The notes: generated by a model from the letters alone, not told the origin. A stretch of DNA of 64,000 nt from CAVSNH01 sp963729275 (GCA_963729275.1 CAVSNH010000004.1:372001-436000), one strand, 5' to 3'. Shown: positions 10,499 to 18,675, counted from the stretch's first letter. A program made the numbers and translations.

Positions 10499-11317
10499 TC
10501 ATTGGTCTGCCGGTGTGGTGCGGGCCGTGAGCATGCGCCCGACGGCTCCTCCCACCCGGAGAATCGGGTCCTCGATGCCGAAGGACTCGAGCGACCCGTC
10601 GGTGAACCAGGTCGACCCACTGCCGGCCAGACGGGCCGGTCGCCCGGTTCGCTGTTCGAAGGCAGCCCGCCACGGTCCGAGCCGGGGCTCGACGGCCAGG
10701 GCGGCGGCTTCGAGGTCGTTCCCGCCAGCCAGCCCGCCGGTCGCCGCCGTTGGTAGGCGACCAGACATCGCATCGAAGGCGCGATAGACGGCCGCCGTCT
10801 CGACGCCGAAAGGGGCGAGCAGGAGCACGACGTCGCGCCCCTCGTAGGGCAGCGGGCTCACGACCTCTCCGATGCCGCCGACAGCGGCTCGGCCGCCGAC
10901 GAGACAGAAGGGCACGTCCGCGCCCAATCGGGCGGCCGCGGTCACGTCCGTGCAACCGGCCCACCGGAGAATGGCGGCAGCATCGGCCGACCCGCCCCCG
11001 AGACCGGCCCCCGGGGGGATGCGCTTGCGCAACCGCACGTGCGCGCGACGCCCGACGGCTTGGAGGGCGCGCCCGACAAGGTTCTCGGCTCCGGCGGGAA
11101 CGCCAGCGACGCCGGCGGCGGCGGCCAACTCGAGCCCGTCGGCGGGCTCGACGGTCACACGCACGTCGACCGCCTCGGTGACCTCGAGCGTGTCGGCCAG
11201 GTCGAGTGTCACCATCTCGGCGTCGAGCAGGTGCAGGCCGTCCGACCGCACCCCGACCACGTGCAACGAGGTGGTCAGCTTGGCCGGCGCCCGCAGCTCG
11301 ATCGGCGCCCTCCTCAC
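10499..11317 (-). CDS. ispE: 4-diphosphocytidyl-2-C-methyl-D-erythritol kinase
   Basis: IspE is a GHMP-family kinase that phosphorylates CDP-ME in the non-mevalonate (MEP) isoprenoid pathway. The N-terminal APAKLT strand, the ATP-binding loop PPGAGLGGGSADAAA and the C-terminal LAGSGSTWF glycine motif are all present. From the GTG at 11317 it is 272 residues, somewhat shorter than the usual 280-310. That GTG overlaps the ksgA stop as GTGA, so the two are translationally coupled. An upstream ATG at 11374 would add 19 residues inside ksgA and is less likely. It is the last gene of the metG-tatD-ksgA-ispE run. Confidence 0.92.
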   Translation of the reverse strand: MRRAPIELRAPAKLTTSLHVVGVRSDGLHLLDAEMVTLDLADTLEVTEAVDVRVTVEPADGLELAAAAGVAGVPAGAENLVGRALQAVGRRAHVRLRKRIPPGAGLGGGSADAAAILRWAGCTDVTAAARLGADVPFCLVGGRAAVGGIGEVVSPLPYEGRDVVLLLAPFGVETAAVYRAFDAMSGRLPTAATGGLAGGNDLEAAALAVEPRLGPWRAAFEQRTGRPARLAGSGSTWFTDGSLESFGIEDPILRVGGAVGRMLTARTTPADQ

Positions 11318-12219
11318 CGGACGCCCCCGTCGTCGCCGGCCACCGGCGCCGACCAGGCCGCCAACCGGCACCATTCATCCAGACCGAGCTGCTCGGCTCG
11401 GGCGGTCGGGGCCACGCCGGCCACCTCGAAGGCGGTCGGGTCGACCACGCCGAGCAGCGACCGCCGGAGCATCTTCCGACGTTGGCCGAAGCCGGCCCGG
11501 ACCACGGCGAAGAGCCGGTCGTAGTCGGGCGAACCCGGTCCCGGAACAGTGGACGGGGTGGACAGACCATCCGGCGTCGGCCCCGCACATGGACAGCCGG
11601 GGCGCGGTCGTCGCTCGATGCGCACGAGCACCGACTCCACCCGTGGACGGGGCACGAACACCTGCGGCGACACCGCGCCCACCAATCGGGCCTCGGCCCA
11701 GTAGGCGACCTTGACGGACACGGCTCCGTAGGCCCGGGAGCCAGGCCCCGCGGCCAACCGCTCCCCGACCTCGCGCTGGACCATGACCAACAGGGTGGCC
11801 ACCTGAGGGGCCGACTCGAGCACGCCGACGACCACCGGGACGGCCACGTTGTAGGGGAGGTTCGAGACGACCGACCAGATACCCTGTGCTGGGTCGGCGA
11901 GCTCGTCCCAGTCGGCGGTGAGCGCATCGGCTTCGACCACCCGAGCCCCGCGGGACTCGACCTCGCCGCGCAACACGGGCAGGAGGTAGCGATCGACCTC
12001 GACGGCGGTCACCGATGCACCCGCCTCGAGCAGGGCCAAGGTCAACGAGCCGAGGCCGGCACCCACCTCGACCACCCGGTCCTCCGGCCCGACGCCGGCC
12101 AGGCGGACCACCCGCCGCACGGTGTTGGCGTCGGCCACGAAGTTCTGCCCCAGGGCGCGGCTCGGTCGTAGTCCATGGTCCTCGAGCAGGCGATGGACCT
12201 CGGCCCGACCGTGGGTCAC
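11314..12219 (-). CDS. ksgA: 16S rRNA (adenine1518-N6/adenine1519-N6)-dimethyltransferase
   Basis: KsgA/RsmA dimethylates two adjacent adenines in helix 45 of 16S rRNA during 30S maturation. The SAM-binding motif VVEVGAGLGSLT, acidic motif VEVDRYLLP and catalytic SNLPYNVAVP are clear, and the MVQREVGERLAA segment is typical. The N-terminal LGQNFVAD motif confirms a start close to the ATG at 12219. At 301 residues it is slightly longer than average because of a 20-residue Pro/Gly insert (residues about 220-240). tatD lies 45 bases upstream, and ispE overlaps at the 3' end. Confidence 0.95.
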   Translation of the reverse strand: MTHGRAEVHRLLEDHGLRPSRALGQNFVADANTVRRVVRLAGVGPEDRVVEVGAGLGSLTLALLEAGASVTAVEVDRYLLPVLRGEVESRGARVVEADALTADWDELADPAQGIWSVVSNLPYNVAVPVVVGVLESAPQVATLLVMVQREVGERLAAGPGSRAYGAVSVKVAYWAEARLVGAVSPQVFVPRPRVESVLVRIERRPRPGCPCAGPTPDGLSTPSTVPGPGSPDYDRLFAVVRAGFGQRRKMLRRSLLGVVDPTAFEVAGVAPTARAEQLGLDEWCRLAAWSAPVAGDDGGVR

Positions 12220-12264
12220 CTGCTCAGTGCGGTCGCCGCGGCGGGCGCCGCGGCCGGCCGCCGC

Positions 12265-13182
12265 TCAGAGGCCGAAGGCGGACTGGGCATTGGCGGTCGT
12301 TCGGGCGGCCAGCTCGAGGGCCGTCAGTCCTTTGATCTCGGCCAGCGCCCAACCCACCAAGGCCACCCGGGCGGGCTCATTGACCGTGCCCCGGTGGGGC
12401 ACAGGAGCGAGGAACGGGGCGTCGGTCTCGACCAGGAGCCGGTCGAGCGGGCACAAGGCCGCGGCTTCCCGGACGTCGGCGGCGCTCTTGAACGTGACCA
12501 CCCCGCTGAACGACAGCCACGTGCCGAGCTCGAGGCAGCGTCGGGCTTCGTCCGGGCCCCCGGTGAAGCAGTGGACGATGGTCTGCTGGGGCACGCCGAC
12601 CTCCGAAAGGATCCCGATGGTGTCGTCCCACGCCTCCCGGGTGTGGACGACAAGGGCGAGGCCATGGCGATGGGCCAGCTCGACCTGGCGTCCGAACGCG
12701 TCGCGTTGTGCCGGGCGTGGCGAGTGGTCGTAGTGGTAGTCGAGGCCGCACTCTCCCACGCCCACCACGACCGGGAGAGCCCCCTCCGTTCGCCGGCGGA
12801 GAGAGTCCTCGAGCAGCGGGACGATCGACTCCACGCCCTCTTTGGCGTCATGTGGGTGCAGCCCCACGGTGGCCCACAGCTCGACCCCCTCGGCCACGGC
12901 CGGCCCATCGGGCCGGCGCATGGCCTCGACCAGCTCGACGGCGGCCGCAGAGGTGGCCTCACCCGTGCCGATGCAGACCATCCGGGTCACTCCCGCCTCC
13001 GACGCCCGGGCCAGGGTGCCCGCCAGCTCGGTGGCGTGCGCCCCCGACGGCACCTCCTCGGAGGTGAACTCCTCTTGGAGGTGACAGTGCGAGTCGAACC
13101 ACTCGACGACTGCCTCGTGCATCCCGTGAACGGCGTGGCCCCCCTCTGTCTCGTGGACTCCGGGAGCCACCTCCCCGCTCAT
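12265..13182 (-). CDS. tatD: TatD-family metal-dependent hydrolase (DNase)
   Basis: TatD proteins are TIM-barrel metallo-hydrolases with 3'-5' exonuclease or deoxyribonuclease activity. The FDSHCHL motif (H32, H34 from the chosen start), VGECGLDYHYD, VHTREAWDD, VHCFTG and VETDAPFLAP give the usual metal ligands. The chosen ATG at 13182 overlaps the metG stop as ATGA. A second ATG at residue 21 would give a length closer to the family norm (about 260-285) and is a real alternative. Its place after metG is the conserved actinobacterial order. Confidence 0.92.
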   Translation of the reverse strand: MSGEVAPGVHETEGGHAVHGMHEAVVEWFDSHCHLQEEFTSEEVPSGAHATELAGTLARASEAGVTRMVCIGTGEATSAAAVELVEAMRRPDGPAVAEGVELWATVGLHPHDAKEGVESIVPLLEDSLRRRTEGALPVVVGVGECGLDYHYDHSPRPAQRDAFGRQVELAHRHGLALVVHTREAWDDTIGILSEVGVPQQTIVHCFTGGPDEARRCLELGTWLSFSGVVTFKSAADVREAAALCPLDRLLVETDAPFLAPVPHRGTVNEPARVALVGWALAEIKGLTALELAARTTANAQSAFGL

Positions 13183-14687
13183 GCCTTGCGCCGCGGGAAG
13201 AGCGGATCGCCCTTTGTCACCGGCCGACCGGCGGGATAGCCGCCCCACCGGGCGGCGACCGGCAGCCGTTGTGACGAGGCAGCCTCCTCGAGCCCGATGC
13301 GCCGCCACACCTCCTCGGCGGTCTGTGGCATGGCCGGGACGATGAGCACGGCGACGATCCGGAGCACCTCGAGAGCCGCCCCGAGGACGGCGTCGACCTC
13401 TGGTCCGGGCTCGGACTTCCACGGCTCGGCCAACTCGAGCTCGGCGTTGGTCTCCCGGATCAGCCGCCAGGTGGCTTCGAGCCCGGCCTGGGGCTGGCCG
13501 GCTTGCCAGGCGTCGGTCGTCTCGGTCAGCACGGCTTCGGCCACTACGGCCAGCCGGTGGGTCGCCGGGGGGGCGGGGCCGATGCCCCCGCACTTCGTGC
13601 CCACCACCGTCGTCACCCGGGCGAGCAGGTTGCCCAGGTTGTTGGCCAGGTCCGAGTTGTACCGGGCCACGATCCCCTCGGCCGAGAAGTCGCCGTCACT
13701 GCCGAGTGGGATGTCACGGAGCAGGTGGTAGCGGACGGGGTCGACGCCGTAGTCGGCCACCAGCTCGCCGGGAGCGATCTGGAAGACGGCCGAGTTGGCC
13801 ATCTTGACCCCGCCGAGCAGCAGCCAGCCATGGACTTGGATGTGGGCCGGTGGGTCGATCCCGGCCGCCATGCACATGGCCGGCCACCACACGCAGTGGA
13901 AGCGGATGATCTCCTTGCCGATCAGGTGGTGGACGGCCGGCCACCAGGCTTCGAAACTCTGCTCGTCCTCGCCGTAGCCGATGGCGGTGATGTAGTTGAC
14001 CAGCGCGTCGTACCAGACGTAGAACACGTGCTCTTTGTCCCAGGGCACGGGCACACCCCAGTCGATGGACGTCCGAGTAATCGAGATGTCGCGCAGACCA
14101 CCTCGGATGAAGCCCAGGGCCTCGTTGCGCTTGCCGGGCGGCACCACGGCGTCGGGTTGGGCGTCGTACCACTCGACCAGCCGATCCTCGAACGCGCTGA
14201 GCCGGAAGAAGTAATTCTCCTCCTCGAGGAGCTCCGTCGGGGTGAGATGAATGGGGCACCGGTCGCCGTCGACCAGCTCGTCGGGCCCGTAGTACTGCTC
14301 GCAGGACACGCAGTACAGACCCCGATAGGTGTCCTTGTAGATGTAGCCGGCTTCGTAGATGCGGCTCAGGAAGTGCTGGACGGCTCGGTGATGGCGGGGC
14401 TCGGAGGTCCGGATGAAGTCGTCGTTGCTGATGTCCAGCCCGGCCCATGCCTCCTGGAACCGGGGAGCCAGCTGGTCGGTCCAGGCGATGGGGTCGAGAC
14501 CGGCGGCGGCCGCGGCCCGGGCCACCTTCTGCCCGTGCTCGTCCACCCCGGTGAGGAAGAAGACCTCATCGCCTATGAGACGGTGCCAGCGGGCCATGGC
14601 ATCGGCGTTGACCGTCGCATAGGCGTGGCCGAGGTGGGGGGCGTCGGTCACGTAGTAGATGGGCGTCGTGATGTAAAAGCGCGCCAT
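13179..14687 (-). CDS. metG: Methionyl-tRNA synthetase with an atypical KMSKS loop
   Basis: Class I aminoacyl-tRNA synthetase charging tRNA-Met. The Rossmann core starts at ITTPIYYVTDAPHLGHAY, with the HIGH-equivalent HLGH at residues 18-21. The connective-peptide zinc knuckle region (YCVSCEQYY...DGDRCP) and YVWYDALVNYITA are typical. The KMSKS loop reads K295-M-A-N-S, so the second catalytic-loop lysine is replaced by Asn. The fold around it (HGWLLLGGVK...APGELVADYGVDPVRYHLLR) is intact. At 502 residues it is of the short type without a C-terminal tRNA-binding domain. A TACGCT box ends six bases before the ATG, so the gene is probably leaderless and heads a metG-tatD-ksgA-ispE operon. Confidence 0.95.
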   Translation of the reverse strand: MARFYITTPIYYVTDAPHLGHAYATVNADAMARWHRLIGDEVFFLTGVDEHGQKVARAAAAAGLDPIAWTDQLAPRFQEAWAGLDISNDDFIRTSEPRHHRAVQHFLSRIYEAGYIYKDTYRGLYCVSCEQYYGPDELVDGDRCPIHLTPTELLEEENYFFRLSAFEDRLVEWYDAQPDAVVPPGKRNEALGFIRGGLRDISITRTSIDWGVPVPWDKEHVFYVWYDALVNYITAIGYGEDEQSFEAWWPAVHHLIGKEIIRFHCVWWPAMCMAAGIDPPAHIQVHGWLLLGGVKMANSAVFQIAPGELVADYGVDPVRYHLLRDIPLGSDGDFSAEGIVARYNSDLANNLGNLLARVTTVVGTKCGGIGPAPPATHRLAVVAEAVLTETTDAWQAGQPQAGLEATWRLIRETNAELELAEPWKSEPGPEVDAVLGAALEVLRIVAVLIVPAMPQTAEEVWRRIGLEEAASSQRLPVAARWGGYPAGRPVTKGDPLFPRRKA

Positions 14688-14693
14688 CCGCTC

Positions 14694-14699
14694 AGCGTA
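14694..14699 (-). promoter_or_regulatory. -10 element for leaderless metG
   Basis: Minus strand TACGCT, then exactly six bases, then the metG ATG. This is the spacing expected when the start codon is the +1 nucleotide. Confidence 0.6.
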
Positions 14700-14799
14700 C
14701 CGATCCCTGCACCGTCCACGACTCAGTGGACGCGCCGGACGGGCGGCTCAGTCGATGGATCGCCGTGGTGTGCCGCGCCGTCTGAGAAGCTGGTCGCCC

Positions 14800-15546
14800 A
14801 TGTCCGGCGACTCATCAGGCGATGAGCAACTGGCCCGACCCACACCCGCTCCGTCGTCGCTGACGACCCCTCCCACCGCCGGTGGAGCAGCATCCGAGCG
14901 GCCGTCGACGGACGACGCGGAGCTGCCGGACATTGGACGGCTGCTCGCCCTTTCCGACGGCGTCGTGGCCATCGCCCTCACCCTGCTCGTGCTGCAGCTC
15001 CGTGTACCGGTCGCGGCCGCCTTTCACGACCCGAACTCGGCCAGCCAGCTCGCCCACCAGCTGAGTCGTGAGGGGAACCAGTTCCTCAGCTACATCATCG
15101 CCTTCTACGTCATCGCCCAGTTCTGGCTCGCTCATCACCGGTCCTACCGTCTGATGATCGGTCACCATGAAGGACTGGCCTGGTGGAATTTCGCGTTCCT
15201 GCTCACCATCACGCTCATGCCCTTCACCAGCGACCTGCTGGGCCAGTACGGCTCCAACCCCTTGGCCGTCAACATCTTCGCCCTCAACCTGCTGTTGGCC
15301 AGCCTGGCCACGGCCGGGACCATGCTCTACGCCAGCCACGCCGGGCTGCTCTCCGCCGAGGCCAACCAACGGGTGCTCCGGGTTGGTCAGATCCGGACGG
15401 CATTCACCGTCGTCGCCGTCCTACTCTCCATCGGCGTTGCCTGGGTGAACACCAACGTGGCCGAGTACTGCTGGTTCCTGATCGCCGTCGGCCCGTTCGC
15501 GGCGCGCCGGTGGCAGGAGCGCTTCGATCCGGATCCGGCCAGCTGA
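14800..15546 (+). CDS. TMEM175-family (DUF1211) integral membrane protein, likely potassium channel
   Basis: The bacterial TMEM175 family forms tetrameric, six-TM, potassium-permeable channels without the usual selectivity filter. The hallmark first-helix sequence LLALSDGVVAIALTLLVLQL is present (the family consensus is FSDGV.AIA.TLL). Further segments are SYIIAFYVIAQFWLAHHR, FAFLLTITLMPFTSDLLG, AVNIFALNLLLASLATAG and two more near the C-terminus. The ATG at 14800 (MSGDSSGD) is preferred over an in-frame ATG 45 bases upstream, which adds an Arg-rich leader. The N-terminal 45 residues are Pro/Ser/Asp-rich and cytosolic. It is divergent from metG. Confidence 0.85.
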   Translation: MSGDSSGDEQLARPTPAPSSLTTPPTAGGAASERPSTDDAELPDIGRLLALSDGVVAIALTLLVLQLRVPVAAAFHDPNSASQLAHQLSREGNQFLSYIIAFYVIAQFWLAHHRSYRLMIGHHEGLAWWNFAFLLTITLMPFTSDLLGQYGSNPLAVNIFALNLLLASLATAGTMLYASHAGLLSAEANQRVLRVGQIRTAFTVVAVLLSIGVAWVNTNVAEYCWFLIAVGPFAARRWQERFDPDPAS

Positions 15547-15613
15547 GGCCGTCCCGCGCTCAACCGCCCACCGACATGGAGCAGGGCGTGCTCGCGGCGC
15601 CCGAGCCCTCCGT

Positions 15614-16159
15614 CTACCAGTTGGCCACGTGGCAGCCGCCGAAGCCGGTCTTTTCGGTGTAGCGCTGGTGGTACTCCTCGGCCGGCCAGAAAATGGTGGC
15701 CGGCGTCACCTCCGTCACGATGGGGCGGCGGAAGCGGCTCTGATACTCCTCCAATGAGGTGTGAGCCGCCTTTGCCTGTTCCTCGTTGCGGGTGAACACC
15801 GCCGAGCGGTACTGGGTTCCGCGGTCGGGGCCCTGGCGGTTGGGGGTGGTCGGGTCGTGGTGCCGCCAGAACTCCGCCAGCAGCTGTTCGAAGCTGACGA
15901 CGGCCGGATCGAAGGTCACCAGCACGGCTTCGGCATGACCGGTTCGTCCCGAGCACACCTGCTCGTAGGTTGGGTTGTCGACGGTGCCGCCCTCGTAGCC
16001 GGAGATGGCGTCGACCACGCCGGGCACGGCCCGGATGAAATCCTCGACCCCCCAGAAGCAGCCCGCCGCGAAGGCGGCCCGATCGAGCCCCTCGGGTGCG
16101 TCGTCCGGGGCGATCCCCGGTGCCTGCGTGTCGTCCAGCTGACTGCGTCGAAAGATCAT
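15614..16159 (-). CDS. msrA: Peptide methionine (S)-S-oxide reductase
   Basis: MsrA repairs oxidised methionine. The catalytic AGCFWGVEDF motif (Cys in GCFWG), SGYEGGTVDNPTYEQVCSG, the HAEAV segment and FWRHHDPTT are all canonical. The C-terminus ends in EEYHQRYTEKTGFGGCHVANW, with a resolving-type Cys in GGC. The 181 residues fit the family. No MsrB is fused or adjacent. A 22-bp direct repeat sits directly before its start. Confidence 0.96.
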   Translation of the reverse strand: MIFRRSQLDDTQAPGIAPDDAPEGLDRAAFAAGCFWGVEDFIRAVPGVVDAISGYEGGTVDNPTYEQVCSGRTGHAEAVLVTFDPAVVSFEQLLAEFWRHHDPTTPNRQGPDRGTQYRSAVFTRNEEQAKAAHTSLEEYQSRFRRPIVTEVTPATIFWPAEEYHQRYTEKTGFGGCHVANW

Positions 16160-16164
16160 GACTT

Positions 16165-16211
16165 CCTCTCGTTACTGCCCGTGCTCAGTCCTCTCGTTAC
16201 TGCCCGCGCTC
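16165..16211. repeat. Two direct repeats of 22 bp immediately upstream of msrA
   Basis: The 22-base sequence beginning CCTCTCGTTACTGCCCG occurs at 16165-16186 and again at 16190-16211 with one mismatch, a 25-bp period. Its placement 6-52 bases upstream of the msrA start on the opposite strand suggests either a paired repressor/activator site or a replication-slippage duplication. The rest of the 186-base gap to rsmI holds nothing else I recognise. Confidence 0.6.
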
Positions 16212-16345
16212 GGTGCCGTCTGGCTCACTGGGCCGTCCGTTACACCCGGTTGCATGCCCCACCGACAGAGAGCACCTCTCCCGGCTCAGGCAACCCCGGC
16301 GGTCGCAGCCCCATTCCTCCTTCACCCATCGCATGGTCACCCGCC

Positions 16346-17251
16346 TCACTCGCCTCGTTCCGAGCTCGGCGGCGGATCTCGGCCGGTCTCCTGCTGGGCC
16401 AGGGCCAACTCGTAGACGCGGCGGCGGGGCACGTCAAAGGTTGCCGCCACCTCGTCGACCACGCCGCGCAGGCGGTCGCCGGCTCGGAGTCCGTCACCGA
16501 TGGCCGCGGCCAGAACCCGATCGTCGACCTCGTCGGCCACGGCCGGCGCCCCCTCGAGCACGAGCACGACCTCACCCCGGACCGGGTGCTCCTCCACCCA
16601 TTGACCCGCCTCGGCCAGCGTGCCCCGCCAGACCTCCTCGTGCACCTTGGTCAGCTCGCGGGCGACGGCCACTCGGCGCAGAGGGCCACAGGCGGAGGCC
16701 AGGTCCTCGAGCGTCCGGCCGACCCTGCTGGGAGCCTCGAAGAGCACGACCGTCCGCTCCTCGGCGGCCAGGGCGGCGAGACGCTCGGACCGAGCCGTCC
16801 CCGAACGGGCCAGAAACCCCTCGAAGCAGAAGCGATCGGTGGGAAGGCCGCTCACGACCAGCGCGGCCACCACGGCCGACGGGCCGGGCACCACGGAGAC
16901 CGCCACCCCGGCCTCGACGGCCGCGGCCACCAGGCGACTCCCCGGATCGGAGATGCCCGGCATTCCCGCATCCGACACCACGGCGACGACCGAACCGCCC
17001 GTCGCCGCCTTTAGGACCTCGACCGTCCGTTGCCCCTCGTTGTGCTCGTGCAGCGAACGCAATCGCACCCCGCTGATGCCGGCGTGGGTGAGCAGGCGAC
17101 GGGTGTGCCGGGTGTCCTCGCAGTAGATGGCATCGGCGCTCGAGAGGGCGTCGACGGCGCGAGGCGAGAGGTCACCGAGGTTGCCGATGGGCGTCCCCAC
17201 GAGCACTACCCGCCCACCGGGCTCCGACCCCTGCGTCTCTCCCGCGGGCAC
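16346..17251 (-). CDS. rsmI: 16S rRNA (cytidine1402-2'-O)-methyltransferase
   Basis: RsmI methylates the ribose of C1402 in the P-site region of 16S rRNA. It is a tetrapyrrole-methylase-fold enzyme. The opening VVLVGTPIGNLGDLSPRA, YCEDTRHTRRLL, VSDAGMPGISDPG, GPSAVVAALVVSGLP and FEGFLAR are the family landmarks. The GTG at 17251 gives 301 residues and lies just past the DUF192 stop, so the two genes abut. A longer frame reaching 17413 would run inside the DUF192 gene and is rejected. The C-terminus (DVPRRRVYELAL) is also typical. Confidence 0.95.
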   Translation of the reverse strand: MPAGETQGSEPGGRVVLVGTPIGNLGDLSPRAVDALSSADAIYCEDTRHTRRLLTHAGISGVRLRSLHEHNEGQRTVEVLKAATGGSVVAVVSDAGMPGISDPGSRLVAAAVEAGVAVSVVPGPSAVVAALVVSGLPTDRFCFEGFLARSGTARSERLAALAAEERTVVLFEAPSRVGRTLEDLASACGPLRRVAVARELTKVHEEVWRGTLAEAGQWVEEHPVRGEVVLVLEGAPAVADEVDDRVLAAAIGDGLRAGDRLRGVVDEVAATFDVPRRRVYELALAQQETGRDPPPSSERGE

Positions 17252-17252
17252 G

Positions 17253-17585
17253 TCACCGCACCTCGAGCCGGTCACCGACACACAGGCCCCACCGACCGAA
17301 AGCGCCGGCCTCGGCCTCGACGACAGCCCGGGCCCGCCATCTCGGCATCGACATCCGCCAGGGTCGCAGGGTGGCGACGTCGAGCACCACCATCTGGCGA
17401 TCGCAGAAGGCAACGTCGATGGGAAAGCGCATGCCCCAGGTGTGCACCATCCGGGTGCGGGACAGGACCATGGCCCCGTCGATTCCGTCGCGGCCGAGCA
17501 GGCCCTTGGAACGCTCGGGGAGCGAATCGGCCACCTCGGCGGCGGCCAGCACTCGTCCGTCGCACATGAGCCAGCTCACCGGCAT
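17253..17585 (-). CDS. DUF192 domain protein
   Basis: This 110-residue protein of the DUF192 family is of unknown biochemical role. The conserved core ERSKGLLGRDG, the MVHTWGMRFPIDVAF motif (family pattern H.FGM.fplDv.f) and the C-terminal GRWGLCVGDRLEV strand are present. It lacks the signal peptide seen in many relatives, so it is probably cytosolic. It sits directly upstream of rsmI in what looks like a two-gene operon; that pairing gives a context but not a function. Confidence 0.85.
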   Translation of the reverse strand: MPVSWLMCDGRVLAAAEVADSLPERSKGLLGRDGIDGAMVLSRTRMVHTWGMRFPIDVAFCDRQMVVLDVATLRPWRMSMPRWRARAVVEAEAGAFGRWGLCVGDRLEVR

Positions 17586-17632
17586 CCCCAGCCTGACCAG
17601 GCCACGAATGGCTGTTGGAAGCGCCGGTCGCC

Positions 17633-17638
17633 TATCCT
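17633..17638 (+). promoter_or_regulatory. Probable -10 element for the bL37-like gene
   Basis: TATCCT matches TAnnnT and ends nine bases before the ATG at 17648, with no Shine-Dalgarno between. It lies in the short gap divergent from the DUF192 gene. Confidence 0.45.
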
Positions 17639-17647
17639 GGCCGTGCT

Positions 17648-17731
17648 ATGTCGAAGCGCACTGTGAAGCGCAAGCTGCGCACCAAGAAGAAAGCCAACCA
17701 CGGCCGCAAGCCGAACTGCGGTCGGGGCTGA
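17648..17731 (+). CDS. Large ribosomal subunit protein bL37-like
   Basis: This 27-residue basic peptide starts MSKRTVKRKLRTKKKANHGR and ends KPNCGRG. The KKKANHGRKPN core matches the ANHGKRPN signature of the small actinobacterial 50S protein bL37 described in mycobacterial ribosomes. It is too short for routine gene callers. It lies alone between divergent DUF192 and convergent phosphodiesterase genes with its own -10 box. Confidence 0.82.
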   Translation: MSKRTVKRKLRTKKKANHGRKPNCGRG

Positions 17732-17781
17732 CCGCGTCCGGCCAGAGTCCGGGCTGACCGCCTGCTCCGACGGACCGCACC

Positions 17782-18669
17782 TCACCGGGTAGCCGGGACC
17801 GGATGCCAACGACAGTCGAGGTCGTCGAGGACGCCGACCAAGGCCGACGGACGGTCGGTGATGATGCCGTCGACGCCCATCCGAGCTAGTCGCTCCATCT
17901 CCTTCTCGTCCTCGATCGTCCACACGTGCACGGCGAGGCCGGCCGCATGGGCGGCAGCGACGAACGGGTCGTCGACGATGGTGAGGTCGCCCACCGTGGT
18001 CGGCACCTGGAGGGCCACATGCCGCAGGGGTGGGGGTTCCTCGCCGGTCCGGACCGCCCGGTAGAACTCGGCCACGGCCAGGGTCCCGGCCGAGGTCGGG
18101 ACGTCCGGGGCCACAATCGAGAAGGCGTTGGTGGCCGCGTCGAGGAACGAGGCCACGATCACGTCGTCCGTGCGTCCGAACCGCCGGAGAAGGGCCGCCA
18201 GGTCCGCTTCGTAGGGCTCGACGACTGGCGCCGTCTGCTTGATGTCGAGGTTGAGGACGGCGCCGGGGAACGCCTCGAGCACCTCGACGAGGGTGACGAG
18301 TCCGAAGCGGCGGTCGGCCGGGGCCCGGCCGCGGAACGGGTACCCGTCCGGAGGGAGGTCCGGGGTGACGTCGGCGCCCGGCGCCCACCAGTAGGCGTTG
18401 TCCAGACGGCGGAGTTCGTCGAGCATCAACGAGGAGATGGCGCCGTGGCCGTCGGTCGTGCGATCGACGGTGGCATCGTGGCTGACCACCAGGTGGCGGT
18501 CCCGCGTGGCGTGCACGTCGAGCTCGATGCCCGTGGCCCCGGCGTCCAATGCGCCGGCGATGGCGTGCAGGGTCGAGGACGGTCCCTCCCAGGCTCCACC
18601 CTGGTGCGCGTAGGCGATGACCCGACGTCCGAGCCATGGATTCTGCGCTGCCGCCGCCGGACCGGCCAT
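17782..18669 (-). CDS. Glycerophosphodiester phosphodiesterase family protein
   Basis: TIM-barrel enzyme hydrolysing glycerophosphodiesters to glycerol-3-phosphate and an alcohol. The catalytic AHQGG (usually AHRG), the metal-binding pair GIELDVHATRD and the catalytic VVSHDATVDRTTDG are present. NLDIK, VASF and the closing HVWTIEDEKEMERLARMGVDGIITDRP are canonical. The 295-residue protein has no signal peptide. The Arg of the usual HRG triplet is replaced by Gln, which may alter phosphate binding. Its start at 18669 lies seven bases from a TACCGT box shared with the divergent gene. Confidence 0.9.
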   Translation of the reverse strand: MAGPAAAAQNPWLGRRVIAYAHQGGAWEGPSSTLHAIAGALDAGATGIELDVHATRDRHLVVSHDATVDRTTDGHGAISSLMLDELRRLDNAYWWAPGADVTPDLPPDGYPFRGRAPADRRFGLVTLVEVLEAFPGAVLNLDIKQTAPVVEPYEADLAALLRRFGRTDDVIVASFLDAATNAFSIVAPDVPTSAGTLAVAEFYRAVRTGEEPPPLRHVALQVPTTVGDLTIVDDPFVAAAHAAGLAVHVWTIEDEKEMERLARMGVDGIITDRPSALVGVLDDLDCRWHPVPATR

Positions 18670-18675
18670 GGCTGA

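Noticed and set aside
13182..13593. N-terminal extension of tatD up to 13593
   Set aside because: It runs through metG in another frame and is Arg/Pro/Gly-rich noise; the ATGA overlap start is conventional.
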